Shown: piece by piece, positions 15,934 through 22,764 of the stretch
Layout: every line of letters starts with the position of its first letter
Numbering within the stretch: the stretch's first letter is position 1
Origin: Arenicellales bacterium
Lineage (GTDB): Bacteria > Pseudomonadota > Gammaproteobacteria > BMS3Bbin11
Reading direction: 5' to 3'
Length of the DNA stretch: 25,447 bases
Assembly (NCBI GenBank): GCA_029287965.1
Contig: JARFQC010000008.1
Coordinates: forward strand, 1-25,447
The notes under the pieces: model-generated
The model's database searches: none
The model's input: only the letters and a program-made list of their open reading frames with translations
Told to the model about the DNA's origin: nothing
Position numbers and translations under genes: made by a program

Positions 15934-16314
15934 ATGAAACTCCACGAGCAGAAAACCGGATCGTCGAATGCCATTCGCGCCTATGAAAAAGGCATGATCA
16001 GGATTAATGACACGGTCTGCACTACCAGCCTGATTGTTACTCCCGATGAATTTGTCCCTGACTGGCCGGTTAGCCATGCGAGTCAGCTTGAATTGACCGT
16101 GATAGAACAACTGCTCGAGTACAGGCCGGATATCATTCTAATGGGGACGGGTTCGCAACACCATCTGCTCGACCCGAAAATAATGATGACCATTATGAAC
16201 CAGGGCACTGGCATTGAGGTGATGACTACTGATGCAGCATGCCGCACCTATAACGTACTGCTCGGGGAGGACCGTGTCGTCCTGGCAGCATTGATCCTGG
16301 AAAGCTCCGCGTAG
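15934..16314 (+). CDS. DUF498/Mth938-like domain protein
   Basis: A 126-residue soluble protein of the Mth938/DUF498 family, whose mitochondrial relative NDUFAF3 assists complex I assembly; the bacterial role is unsettled. Family features: the N-terminal strand with YEKGMIRIN, the PDIILMGTGSQ loop at 65-75 and the ending GIEVMTTDAACRTYNVLL at 93-110. The ATG has a weak AGAG 8 nt upstream. It stands alone between the divergent alaC gene and the convergent rpoS gene, whose stop lies 20 bp away with no good terminator hairpin between them. Confidence 0.87.
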   Translation: MKLHEQKTGSSNAIRAYEKGMIRINDTVCTTSLIVTPDEFVPDWPVSHASQLELTVIEQLLEYRPDIILMGTGSQHHLLDPKIMMTIMNQGTGIEVMTTDAACRTYNVLLGEDRVVLAALILESSA

Positions 16315-16334
16315 GCACGGCGGACCCGATACGG

Positions 16335-17276
16335 CTACAGAAGGGTCTCCATCGAGTAGCCCTCTTTTTCCAGCAGGGTGCGCAGTTTCTTCAAGGCTTC
16401 GACCTGTATCTGCCTGACTCTTTCACGCGTTACGCCCACATCATTGCCGACCTGTTCGAGGGTGGCAATGTCATAGCCGCGCAAGCCGAAGCGGCGCAGA
16501 ATGACCTCGCGATGCTTGTCAGACAGATCGTCCAGCCATGCGTCAAGATACTTGTTGACCTGTTCACTCTGGAGGATATCGGCCGGATCTGCCGCCTTCT
16601 CGTCCGGCAATGCATCGAGCAGTGTGCGATCGACATCATGGTCGATAGGTGTATCGAATGAAGTGATTTTCTCCTTCATACCGAGCATTTTCTTGACGTC
16701 CGTAACGGGAACGTCGAGCTTTTCGGCTATTTCATCTGCAGTGGGCTCGTGTTCCAGTGACTGGGTCAACTGTCTTGCCGCCCGCTGGTAGATGTTGATC
16801 TCCTTCAACACATGTACCGGCAGCCTGACCGTACGCGTCTGGTTCATCAGGGCACGCTCGATGGTCTGGCGGATCCACCACGTCGCATAGGTGGAAAAAC
16901 GGAAGCCACGCTCCGGATCAAACTTCTCTACGGCACGGATCAGTCCCAGGTTGCCTTCATCAATGAGGTCAAGAAAAGGAAGCCCGCGGTTGATATAGCG
17001 ACGTGAAATTTTGACGACGAGGCGCAGATTGCACTCGATCATGTGATTTCGGGCTTCCATATCGCCCTTCTGGCACAGGCGCCCGAACCTGACTTCCTCT
17101 TCTGCCGTCAGCAGGGAGGAAAATCCGATTTCACGCAGATAAATCTGCGTTGCGTCCAGTTCCGGCGCGGAGGATCTACCTGTCGTTTCGGTAGACGATG
17201 AAGCTGCCGGCGGGTTGTCTTCTGTCCCGATGTGCGGAACATTTTCAACCAGCCTGATATCTCCAGTTCCTTTCAT
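16335..17276 (-). CDS. rpoS: RNA polymerase sigma factor RpoS
   Basis: Stationary-phase and general-stress sigma factor. The 313 residues contain the sigma-70 region 1.2 segment (DATQIYLREIGFSSLLTAEE), region 2 (about 74-145: NLRLVVKISRRYINRGLP, DEGNLGLIRAVEKFD, FSTYATWWIRQTIERA), region 3 with EHEPTADEIAEKL, and region 4 with the helix-turn-helix VTRERVRQIQVEALKKLR. It is slightly shorter than most RpoS (about 330) owing to a short N-terminus. The start ATG has GAGGG 10 nt upstream, overlapping the nlpD stop, so translation is probably coupled. As in other gammaproteobacteria it follows nlpD directly (13 bp), and a main rpoS promoter inside nlpD would be expected, though I could not locate one. 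Confidence 0.97.
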   Translation of the reverse strand: MKGTGDIRLVENVPHIGTEDNPPAASSSTETTGRSSAPELDATQIYLREIGFSSLLTAEEEVRFGRLCQKGDMEARNHMIECNLRLVVKISRRYINRGLPFLDLIDEGNLGLIRAVEKFDPERGFRFSTYATWWIRQTIERALMNQTRTVRLPVHVLKEINIYQRAARQLTQSLEHEPTADEIAEKLDVPVTDVKKMLGMKEKITSFDTPIDHDVDRTLLDALPDEKAADPADILQSEQVNKYLDAWLDDLSDKHREVILRRFGLRGYDIATLEQVGNDVGVTRERVRQIQVEALKKLRTLLEKEGYSMETLL

Positions 17277-17289
17277 GCCCTCTCATCCC

Positions 17290-18111
17290 TCATTTTTTGG
17301 GCAGGTACTTTAATGGATTTACCGGCGAGCCCTTTTTTCTTATTTCAAAATGCAGCTTGTATCTGCCGGTGCCGCCTGTACCCATTTCAGCTATCTTCTG
17401 GCCTGCCCTGACGCCCTGTCCTTCGGTTACCAGGATTCTGTCGTTATGGGCGTATGCGCTCAGATATGTCTTGTTATGCTTTACGATGATAAGCCGACCG
17501 TATCCCCTGAGTCCACTCCCCGCATAGACGATCTCCCCGTTAGCGGTCGAGTAGACAGCATCCCCTTTCCTGCCTGAAATATCAATACCTTCCCTGCCAT
17601 TGCTCGGGGAAAATCTTGAAGAGACCTTGTAGCTGCGTGTTGGCCACTTCCAGCTTTTCACCGTACCCAGGTAGCTGCTGCCTGACCGGGTGGACTTGGG
17701 AGCCGGACGTGGCGTTACAGATGCAGTTTTGGTTGCGGGGGCAGTCTTGCTGGCCGGCCTGGCATTGGCAGGTGGCTGAGATGCCTTTTTCTTGCTGCTG
17801 CGCGTCGGATACAGGCGCAGTCGCTGACCGATATAAATTGTATAGGGCTTACGAATGCCGTTCCAGGATGCGACACGCCGGTAATCCTGCTTGATGGCAT
17901 AGGCAATACTGTACAGGGTATCGCCTTTCCTCACCGTGTAGGCGTAACCGTACTTGGGTGGTGGCCCGGCAACCGTCGACTGGTACCGGGCCAGCTTTGC
18001 ACTGCGATCGGTTACCGGCGCCTGTGACGATGTCCCGCAGGCACTCAGCAGCGCTGCGCACAGAGCAAGGCATACAAAGCGACTCAGGTATTTAGCTCTG
18101 TTCTCAGACAA
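17290..18111 (-). CDS. nlpD: NlpD-type lipoprotein with LysM and degenerate LytM domain
   Basis: Outer-membrane lipoprotein that activates a periplasmic amidase during cell separation. A signal peptide ends in the lipobox LSAC (C25). A LysM peptidoglycan-binding domain spans about 57-101 (YTVRKGDTLYSIA to YIGQRLRLY), followed by an Ala/Pro/Lys/Thr-rich linker (102-150) and an M23/LytM domain (about 169-267). The zinc-site residues of active M23 peptidases are partly lost: the first His is R173 (GREGIDI), and the first His of the HxH motif is Lys (KLHFEIR), while D177 and H254 remain. This matches E. coli NlpD, an activator rather than an enzyme. The start is TTG at 18111, the only usable start ahead of the signal peptide. 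It lies 12 bp after the YqaA gene and 13 bp before rpoS. Confidence 0.94.
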   Translation of the reverse strand: MSENRAKYLSRFVCLALCAALLSACGTSSQAPVTDRSAKLARYQSTVAGPPPKYGYAYTVRKGDTLYSIAYAIKQDYRRVASWNGIRKPYTIYIGQRLRLYPTRSSKKKASQPPANARPASKTAPATKTASVTPRPAPKSTRSGSSYLGTVKSWKWPTRSYKVSSRFSPSNGREGIDISGRKGDAVYSTANGEIVYAGSGLRGYGRLIIVKHNKTYLSAYAHNDRILVTEGQGVRAGQKIAEMGTGGTGRYKLHFEIRKKGSPVNPLKYLPKK

Positions 18112-18123
18112 TATAAGGCGTAC

Positions 18124-18711
18124 TCACGTCATCAGTTTGTAAACGATGGCCCCGATGATGATCAGGATTACCACGCCCCAGCCGATCTGCTCCACACGCT
18201 TCTGCAGCACCTCTTCTATCTTGTCGCCACCAATGTAAACCAGCCATGAAACAAGATAGAAACGGGCACCGCGCGCAACCAGCGATGTAAGGATAAATGG
18301 CAGCAACGGCATGTGTGCAACACCCGCCGCAATGGTGAAAACCTTGTAGGGAATGGGAGAAAAGCCAGCTACAAAGATAATCCAGATGCCATAGTCATCG
18401 AACAACTGACTGACCTGCGCGTATTTATCCTCGAAATGATAGAAAGCGATAATCGGTTCAGCTACCTGGGCAAACAAGGCCAGGCCGATATAGTAGCCGA
18501 ACACGGCGCCCGCTACCGAGGTAACGGTAGCCACGCCCGCATAGAACCACGCCTTTTCCCGCTTTGCCAGCGTCATGGGTGCGAGCATCACATCTACGGG
18601 TATCGGGAAAAACGACGACTCCGCGAAGCTCGTTGCCCCGAGATAGTAAGTGGCCTTGGGATGCCGCGCCCAGCTCATCACCCGCTCATACATCTTGCCG
18701 AATATCGCCAT
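18124..18711 (-). CDS. YqaA-family DedA-like membrane protein
   Basis: A 195-residue inner-membrane protein related to DedA/SNARE-associated proteins, some of which act in lipid-carrier (undecaprenyl phosphate) recycling or membrane homeostasis; the precise role of the YqaA branch is unknown. Paired re-entrant motifs of the fold are visible: FAESSFFPIPVDVMLAP (about 29-45) and GFSPIPYKVFTIAAGV (116-131), with a conserved ARGARFYL at 146-153 and a C-terminal transmembrane helix (WGVVILIIIGAIVYKL). The start ATG overlaps the pcm stop by 1 nt, and nlpD begins 12 bp downstream, so it belongs to the surE-rpoS operon. Confidence 0.92.
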   Translation of the reverse strand: MAIFGKMYERVMSWARHPKATYYLGATSFAESSFFPIPVDVMLAPMTLAKREKAWFYAGVATVTSVAGAVFGYYIGLALFAQVAEPIIAFYHFEDKYAQVSQLFDDYGIWIIFVAGFSPIPYKVFTIAAGVAHMPLLPFILTSLVARGARFYLVSWLVYIGGDKIEEVLQKRVEQIGWGVVILIIIGAIVYKLMT

Positions 18712-19364
18712 CAGGCTTCTCCAATCAAAGGAACGAAACGCACAGCCTCTAGTCGCTTGCGCGTGAAACCTTCCGGGGTACGTTCAATCAGCACGAGTTC
18801 CTGGCTTTCCTGGGTACCATAGGGAATGACCATGCGCCCGCCGATTTCAAGCTGCTCATACAGCTCTTCGGGTATGACAACCGGTGCAGCCGTGACGATG
18901 ATACCGTCGTAGAGTCCGGCATCCGACCAGCCAAATTTTCCGCCCTTGGCCAGCTTGTAATGGATATTACGCATCTTCAGGCGGTAATGAACCAGCTTGG
19001 CTTTTTTCAATAGCGGTACGATTCTTTCCACCGTGTAGACATCACCGACCAGCTTGGACAGAACAGCTGACTGGTATCCGGATCCAGTCCCGACCTCGAG
19101 CACCCGCTTGAGACGTTTTCCATCCAGCAGCACCTGGGTCATCAGCGCTACGATATACGGCTGAGATATTGTCTGCCCGAAACCGATAGGCAGGGAACTG
19201 TTGTCGTAGGCGTGCGAGGATATGCCCTCATCGACGAACAAATGGCGAGGCGTTTCCATCATCGCGGACAGGACACGCTCGTCGCTGACACCCATTCCGC
19301 GCAAGGTGTCGATCAGGCGCTTGCGGGTGCGCATGGATGTCATGCCTATGCCATTGAGATTCAT
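18711..19364 (-). CDS. pcm: Protein-L-isoaspartate O-methyltransferase
   Basis: SAM-dependent repair enzyme that methylates isoaspartyl residues in aged proteins so that they can revert to aspartate. The 217 residues contain the substrate-binding GQTISQPYIVA (63-73), the SAM-binding VLEVGTGSGYQSAVL (88-102) and the DGIIVTAA segment. This is normal length for Pcm. The ATG overlaps the surE stop by 1 nt, and the pcm stop overlaps the next start in the same way. A shorter start at Met8 is possible, but the overlap with surE favours the longer one. Confidence 0.96.
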   Translation of the reverse strand: MNLNGIGMTSMRTRKRLIDTLRGMGVSDERVLSAMMETPRHLFVDEGISSHAYDNSSLPIGFGQTISQPYIVALMTQVLLDGKRLKRVLEVGTGSGYQSAVLSKLVGDVYTVERIVPLLKKAKLVHYRLKMRNIHYKLAKGGKFGWSDAGLYDGIIVTAAPVVIPEELYEQLEIGGRMVIPYGTQESQELVLIERTPEGFTRKRLEAVRFVPLIGEA

Positions 19365-20113
19365 CAGGAATCGCTCTCGAGCCAGCTGGCCACTGCATCA
19401 ATGGCGTCATAGCGCGTCAGGTCGATCTGCAGGGGTGTAACCGACACATAGTCGTTCCTGACAGCATGAAAATCAGTACCCGGTCCAGCATCCTGCTCTT
19501 TACCGGCTGGTCCTACCCAGAAAATATCGTCACCCTGCGGCGAGCGGTCGCGTATAACGGGCTCGGATTTATGCCTTTTGCCCAGCCGTGTGGCCTGCAC
19601 ACCCTTGAGGCTTTCGTAGGGTATGTCCGGAACATTGATATTCAGAATGGTGTCTGCCGGAAGCGATTGGTGCTCCAGGCGTGTGAGCAGATCAGAGACG
19701 ACCCTGGCAGCGGTGTCGTAGAACTGTGGCTCCATGCTGGCCATGGATACGGCCATTGCCGGCAGACCGAGAAACCGGCCTTCGGTCGCTGCCGCTACAG
19801 TGCCCGAATAGATCACATCATCGCCCAGGTTCGGGCCACTGTTGATCCCTGCAATGACCATGTCCGGTTCCTTGTCCATCAGACCCGTAATAGCCAGGTG
19901 GACGCAGTCGGTCGGCGTGCCCTCAACGACGTAGTACCCGTCGGAGGATTGGTGCATGCAGAGCGGTCGACGCAATGTCAGTGAATTGCTCGCACCACTG
20001 TGATTACGCTCGGGCGCAACGACGGTCACGTCGGCGATAGTTCGCAGCTCGGCATCCAGGCATTTCAGACCCGACGCCAGGTAGCCGTCATCATTACTAA
20101 GTAGTATTCTCAC
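19364..20113 (-). CDS. surE: 5'/3'-nucleotidase SurE
   Basis: Metal-dependent nucleotidase acting on nucleoside monophosphates and short polyphosphates, important in stationary-phase survival. The 249 residues carry all metal-site positions: D8 and D9 in LLSNDDG, S39 in ERNHSGASNS and N91 in AGINSGPNLGDDV. The full length agrees with E. coli SurE (253). The start is GTG at 20113; the nearby upstream ATG is out of frame. It is the first gene of the surE-pcm-yqaA-nlpD-rpoS run and is divergent from moaC across a 131-bp gap in which I could not find a convincing promoter for either gene. truD, the usual upstream neighbour in E. coli, is absent here. Confidence 0.97.
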   Translation of the reverse strand: MRILLSNDDGYLASGLKCLDAELRTIADVTVVAPERNHSGASNSLTLRRPLCMHQSSDGYYVVEGTPTDCVHLAITGLMDKEPDMVIAGINSGPNLGDDVIYSGTVAAATEGRFLGLPAMAVSMASMEPQFYDTAARVVSDLLTRLEHQSLPADTILNINVPDIPYESLKGVQATRLGKRHKSEPVIRDRSPQGDDIFWVGPAGKEQDAGPGTDFHAVRNDYVSVTPLQIDLTRYDAIDAVASWLESDS

Positions 20114-20244
20114 TTCATGACCGGATGGAAAGAATTAGCGGATTTGCTAAGTTTTACGCCCTTGATTTTTCGCCGCGCAGTATGCCACGTTGCAATATCA
20201 GCCGCCACAGAAAACCGAATGCTTCCGATGAATAAAAGCCAGAC

Positions 20245-20724
20245 ATGTCACAACTAACCCACTTCAACAATGCAGGTGAAGCACACATGGTCGACGTCGG
20301 CGACAAGGCCGTGACGCACCGCCGCGCGGTGGCGGAAGGCCGGATTCACATGCAGCCTGAAACGCTGGACCTGATCAGCCAGGGTGGCCATAAAAAAGGC
20401 GATGTGCTGGGCATTGCCCGCACCGCCGGCATTATGGCGTCCAAGAAAACCGCCGACCTGATACCGCTATGTCACCCCCTGCCCCTGACTCATGTCGATG
20501 TAAAACTGGAAATTGATAGTGGGGCCTCGACTGTAAACTGCACTGTCGCGACCGAAACGCACGGTCAGACCGGCGTAGAAATGGAAGCCCTGATGGCCGT
20601 CCAGGTTACTTTGCTGACAATCTACGACATGTGCAAGGCGGTTGACCGGTTCATGCGTATCGATGGCGTCATGCTAGTGGAGAAAAGCGGCGGAAAATCA
20701 GGCGACTGGCACCGCCCGGACTGA
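20245..20724 (+). CDS. moaC: Cyclic pyranopterin monophosphate synthase MoaC
   Basis: Acts with MoaA in the first step of molybdenum cofactor synthesis, converting the cyclised GTP derivative to cPMP. The 159 residues match E. coli MoaC in length, and the key positions are conserved: K51 (GGHKKGDVLGIARTAG), D128 and K131 (YDMCKAVDR). The LIPLCHPLPLTHV and ETHGQTGVEMEALMA segments are diagnostic. It starts with ATG without a strong ribosome-binding site. No other moa gene is present in the window; it is followed by a strong terminator. No molybdenum-cofactor riboswitch is evident upstream. Confidence 0.97.
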   Translation: MSQLTHFNNAGEAHMVDVGDKAVTHRRAVAEGRIHMQPETLDLISQGGHKKGDVLGIARTAGIMASKKTADLIPLCHPLPLTHVDVKLEIDSGASTVNCTVATETHGQTGVEMEALMAVQVTLLTIYDMCKAVDRFMRIDGVMLVEKSGGKSGDWHRPD

Positions 20725-20733
20725 CCCGCAAGC

Positions 20734-20763
20734 TTGTTACAAGGCTGGTTTTACACGTAAAAT
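20734..20763 (+). promoter_or_regulatory. Predicted aroG promoter overlapping the moaC terminator
   Basis: TTGTTA (20734-20739, 4 of 6 of TTGACA) and TAAAAT (20758-20763, 5 of 6 of TATAAT) are 18 nt apart. Transcription would begin near 20770, giving a leader of about 30 nt before the ATG at 20801. The -10 lies in the 3' arm of the terminator stem, and the palindrome around it (GGTTTTACACGTAAAATC) could also be an operator. This is inference; no TyrR-box consensus is present. Confidence 0.4.
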
Positions 20764-20776
20764 CAGGCCTTTTTAT
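20741..20776 (+). terminator. Intrinsic terminator after moaC
   Basis: The arms AAGGCTGGTTTTA (20741-20753) and TAAAATCAGGCCTT (20758-20771) pair over 13 bp, with one bulged G and one G-T wobble, around the 4-nt loop CACG. The stem runs directly into a T run (20770-20774). It begins 16 bp after the moaC stop and ends 24 nt before the aroG start, so it would separate the two genes transcriptionally. Confidence 0.75.
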
Positions 20777-20800
20777 CTCTTGCCATCAGGCCAAGGCACA

Positions 20801-21889
20801 ATGACCAGCGAATTCAAGACTGTAGATCTCCGCATCAAGGGGATCAAGAACGTCGTACTGCCCACCGAGCTCCACGCGGAATTCCCCGCAACTGAAGTGT
20901 CCCGACGCACGACGCACGATGCGCGCATTGCTGTTCACAATGTCCTGCATGGCAACGATGACCGGCTTGTCATCATTGTCGGTCCCTGCTCCATTCACGA
21001 TCCTGATGCTGCCCTGGAGTATGCACAACGCCTGAAAAAAATGATCGACAAGCACCAGGACCAGCTGCTGATCATCATGCGCGTGTATTTCGAGAAACCA
21101 CGCACCACAGTCGGCTGGAAGGGCCTGATCAACGACCCTGACCTGAACGGCAGCTTCCACATCAACCGCGGACTCAGGATGGCGCGCAGCCTGCTGCTGT
21201 CACTGACCGACATGGGCATCCCCACTGCAACAGAATTTCTCGATCTTATTACCCCGCAGTACCTGACCGACCTGATCAGTTGGGGTGCGATTGGTGCAAG
21301 AACCACGGAAAGCCAGGTGCATCGGGAACTCGCATCCGGCCTGTCATGCCCGGTAGGCTTCAAGAATTCGACGGATGGCGGCCTTAAAAATGCCATGGAC
21401 GCGATCCGTGCCGCGTCACAGCCGCATCATTTCCTGTCGATGACAATGGATGGCAGATCTGCCATTTTCTCGACCAAAGGCAATGAGGACTGCCACATCA
21501 TTCTGCGTGGCGGCAGCATGCCCAATTATGACCAGGAAAATATTCGCCAGGCCGTGGAAAAGCTCGAACAGTACGATGTTCGTCCGAACGTAATGGTGGA
21601 TTGCTCTCATGCTAACAGCATGAAACAGCATGAAAGACAGCTGGATGTTGCAAAGGATGTCGCCAACCAGGTTGCCGCAGGCAACCGTAACATCATGGGC
21701 CTGATGATCGAAAGCCACCTGCATGCAGGAAGGCAGGACGTTGTAGAAAATCAGCCGCTAAAGTACGGGGTCAGCATCACTGACGCATGCATTGGCTGGG
21801 ATGACACTGAACAGTCGCTGGATATACTGGCCCGGGCTGTCAGCAAACGCCGGGAGAGTGTCGCCGAGGACAAACGATCTGCAGTTTAA
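20801..21889 (+). CDS. aroG: 3-deoxy-7-phosphoheptulonate (DAHP) synthase, class I
   Basis: Condenses phosphoenolpyruvate and erythrose 4-phosphate, the first step of the shikimate pathway. The 362 residues carry the metal-binding GPCSIHD (61-67), MRVYFEKPRTTVGWKGLI, the GARTTESQVHRELASGLS stretch, SHANSMK, MIESHLH and ITDACIGW. The N-terminus (DLRIKGIKNVVLPTEL) is closest to E. coli AroG, whose N-terminal residues take part in phenylalanine feedback, but AroF- or AroH-type control cannot be excluded from sequence. I chose ATG at 20801, with AAGG just upstream, over a TTG 21 nt earlier that would add seven unconserved residues. The stop is only 4 bp from the 3' end of the convergent tRNA-Pro gene. 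Confidence 0.95.
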   Translation: MTSEFKTVDLRIKGIKNVVLPTELHAEFPATEVSRRTTHDARIAVHNVLHGNDDRLVIIVGPCSIHDPDAALEYAQRLKKMIDKHQDQLLIIMRVYFEKPRTTVGWKGLINDPDLNGSFHINRGLRMARSLLLSLTDMGIPTATEFLDLITPQYLTDLISWGAIGARTTESQVHRELASGLSCPVGFKNSTDGGLKNAMDAIRAASQPHHFLSMTMDGRSAIFSTKGNEDCHIILRGGSMPNYDQENIRQAVEKLEQYDVRPNVMVDCSHANSMKQHERQLDVAKDVANQVAAGNRNIMGLMIESHLHAGRQDVVENQPLKYGVSITDACIGWDDTEQSLDILARAVSKRRESVAEDKRSAV

Positions 21890-21891
21890 AA

Positions 21892-21970
<79 letters not shown>

Positions 21971-21995
21971 TTATTCGTAGTAAAAAAGCTCGCGT

Positions 21996-22024
21996 ATTAT
22001 CTTCGCTGAAAAGCGATTTGTGAA
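21996..22024 (-). promoter_or_regulatory. Predicted promoter of tRNA-Pro
   Basis: TTCACA (22024-22019, 5 of 6 of TTGACA) and GATAAT (22001-21996, 5 of 6 of TATAAT) are separated by exactly 17 nt on the - strand. The bases after the -10 (ACGCGAGC) form a GC-rich discriminator, typical of promoters repressed by ppGpp. The first tRNA base lies 25 nt after the -10. The spacer contains a 5-bp hairpin (TCGCT/AGCGA). Confidence 0.55.
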
Positions 22025-22055
22025 GTGCTGCAGGCGTTAAATGTGGAAATGCGTA

Positions 22056-22433
22056 TCAGTCTCGCAGCATTACCGCGAGTTCTTCCAACTCGTTGATCAG
22101 GCCGCCGATGACTTCTGAAGATACGTTTACCTTCTCGGCCTCAGCAGGACTCTCTGCTTCACTGCCTTCTGTTTCAAGCTTGTTGCGTGCGCCGCTAATC
22201 GTAAACCCTTCCAGGTAAAGCAGCGAACGAATCTGCCTTATCAGTTCAACTTCGTGACGTTGGTAATAGCGCCTGTTGCCACGGCGCTTGACCGGGTTCA
22301 GCTGGGAGAACTCCTGCTCCCAGTAGCGCAGTACATGCGGTTTAACCTGACAAAGCTCACTGACCTCGCCAATCGTAAAATAGCGCTTGGCGGGAATTTC
22401 CGGTAGTACCGAGTTGTCTGCTGGATCCAACAT
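22056..22433 (-). CDS. MerR-family transcriptional regulator
   Basis: A 125-residue DNA-binding protein with the MerR winged helix-turn-helix at about residues 18-87 (FTIGEVSELCQVKPHVLRYW, RRGNRRYYQRHEVELI, FTISGARNKL). The C-terminal part is short and acidic and lacks the metal-binding cysteines of MerR/CueR-type sensors, so the inducer is unknown. The ATG is preceded by a strong GGGGGA that overlaps the end of ihfA; only 3 nt separate the two genes. This ihfA-merR pair is a widely conserved, still poorly characterised gammaproteobacterial arrangement. Confidence 0.93.
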   Translation of the reverse strand: MLDPADNSVLPEIPAKRYFTIGEVSELCQVKPHVLRYWEQEFSQLNPVKRRGNRRYYQRHEVELIRQIRSLLYLEGFTISGARNKLETEGSEAESPAEAEKVNVSSEVIGGLINELEELAVMLRD

Positions 22434-22436
22434 TGA

Positions 22437-22754
22437 TCATTCCCCCAGTTTGTCGCGTAGCGTACTGGCGGTGTATGCCTCTACGCGCTCTTTCAATTTC
22501 TGGCTGGGTCGGAATGTAACGACACGTCTTGCAGATATGGGAATTTCTTCACCCGTCTTGGGATTACGGCCGGGACGCGGGTTTTTTTCGCGCAGATCAA
22601 AATTGCCAAAACCGGACAGTTTGACCGAGTCGCCATTTTCCAGCGCCTTGCGAATCTTTTCGAAAAACAGCTCGACAAACTCCTTGGACTCTCGCTTGTT
22701 CAGTCCGAGTTCGTCGTACAGTCTTTCAGCCAGATCGGCTTTGGTTAGTGTCAT
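22437..22754 (-). CDS. ihfA: Integration host factor subunit alpha
   Basis: DNA-bending nucleoid protein that pairs with IhfB. The 105 residues show the HU/IHF fold: MTLTKADLAERLYDELGLNKRES at the N-terminus, VKLSGFGNFDLREK, the beta-arm motif PGRNPKTGEEIPI with the intercalating proline, and VTFRPSQKLKERVE. It is slightly longer than E. coli IhfA (99). It lies 10 bp after the pheT stop and 3 nt before the merR-family start. Its partner ihfB is not in the window. Confidence 0.97.
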   Translation of the reverse strand: MTLTKADLAERLYDELGLNKRESKEFVELFFEKIRKALENGDSVKLSGFGNFDLREKNPRPGRNPKTGEEIPISARRVVTFRPSQKLKERVEAYTASTLRDKLGE

Positions 22755-22764
22755 CCTCTACCCG

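Noticed and set aside
15708..15986. Possible 92-residue plus-strand protein in the 304-bp gap
   Set aside because: It would overlap the DUF498 start by more than 50 bp in another frame, crosses the inverted repeat and has no recognisable family; kept as non-coding.
16300..16345. Hairpin TCCGC/GCGGA between the DUF498 gene and rpoS as a bidirectional terminator
   Set aside because: Short stem with a 9-nt loop and no T run on either side.
20116..20256. 46-codon plus-strand ORF (MTGWKELADLLSFTP...) in the surE-moaC gap, a possible leader peptide
   Set aside because: No ribosome-binding site, no run of regulatory codons, and it overlaps the moaC start in another frame; likely chance.
20741..20771. 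TyrR box near aroG
   Set aside because: The palindrome reads GATTTTAC/GTAAAATC in its arms, the wrong orientation and spacing for the TGTAAA-N6-TTTACA consensus.
22003..22016. Hairpin TCGCT/AGCGA as terminator of the pheST-ihfA-merR transcript
   Set aside because: Only 5 bp and not followed by a T run; it lies in the spacer of the tRNA promoter instead.
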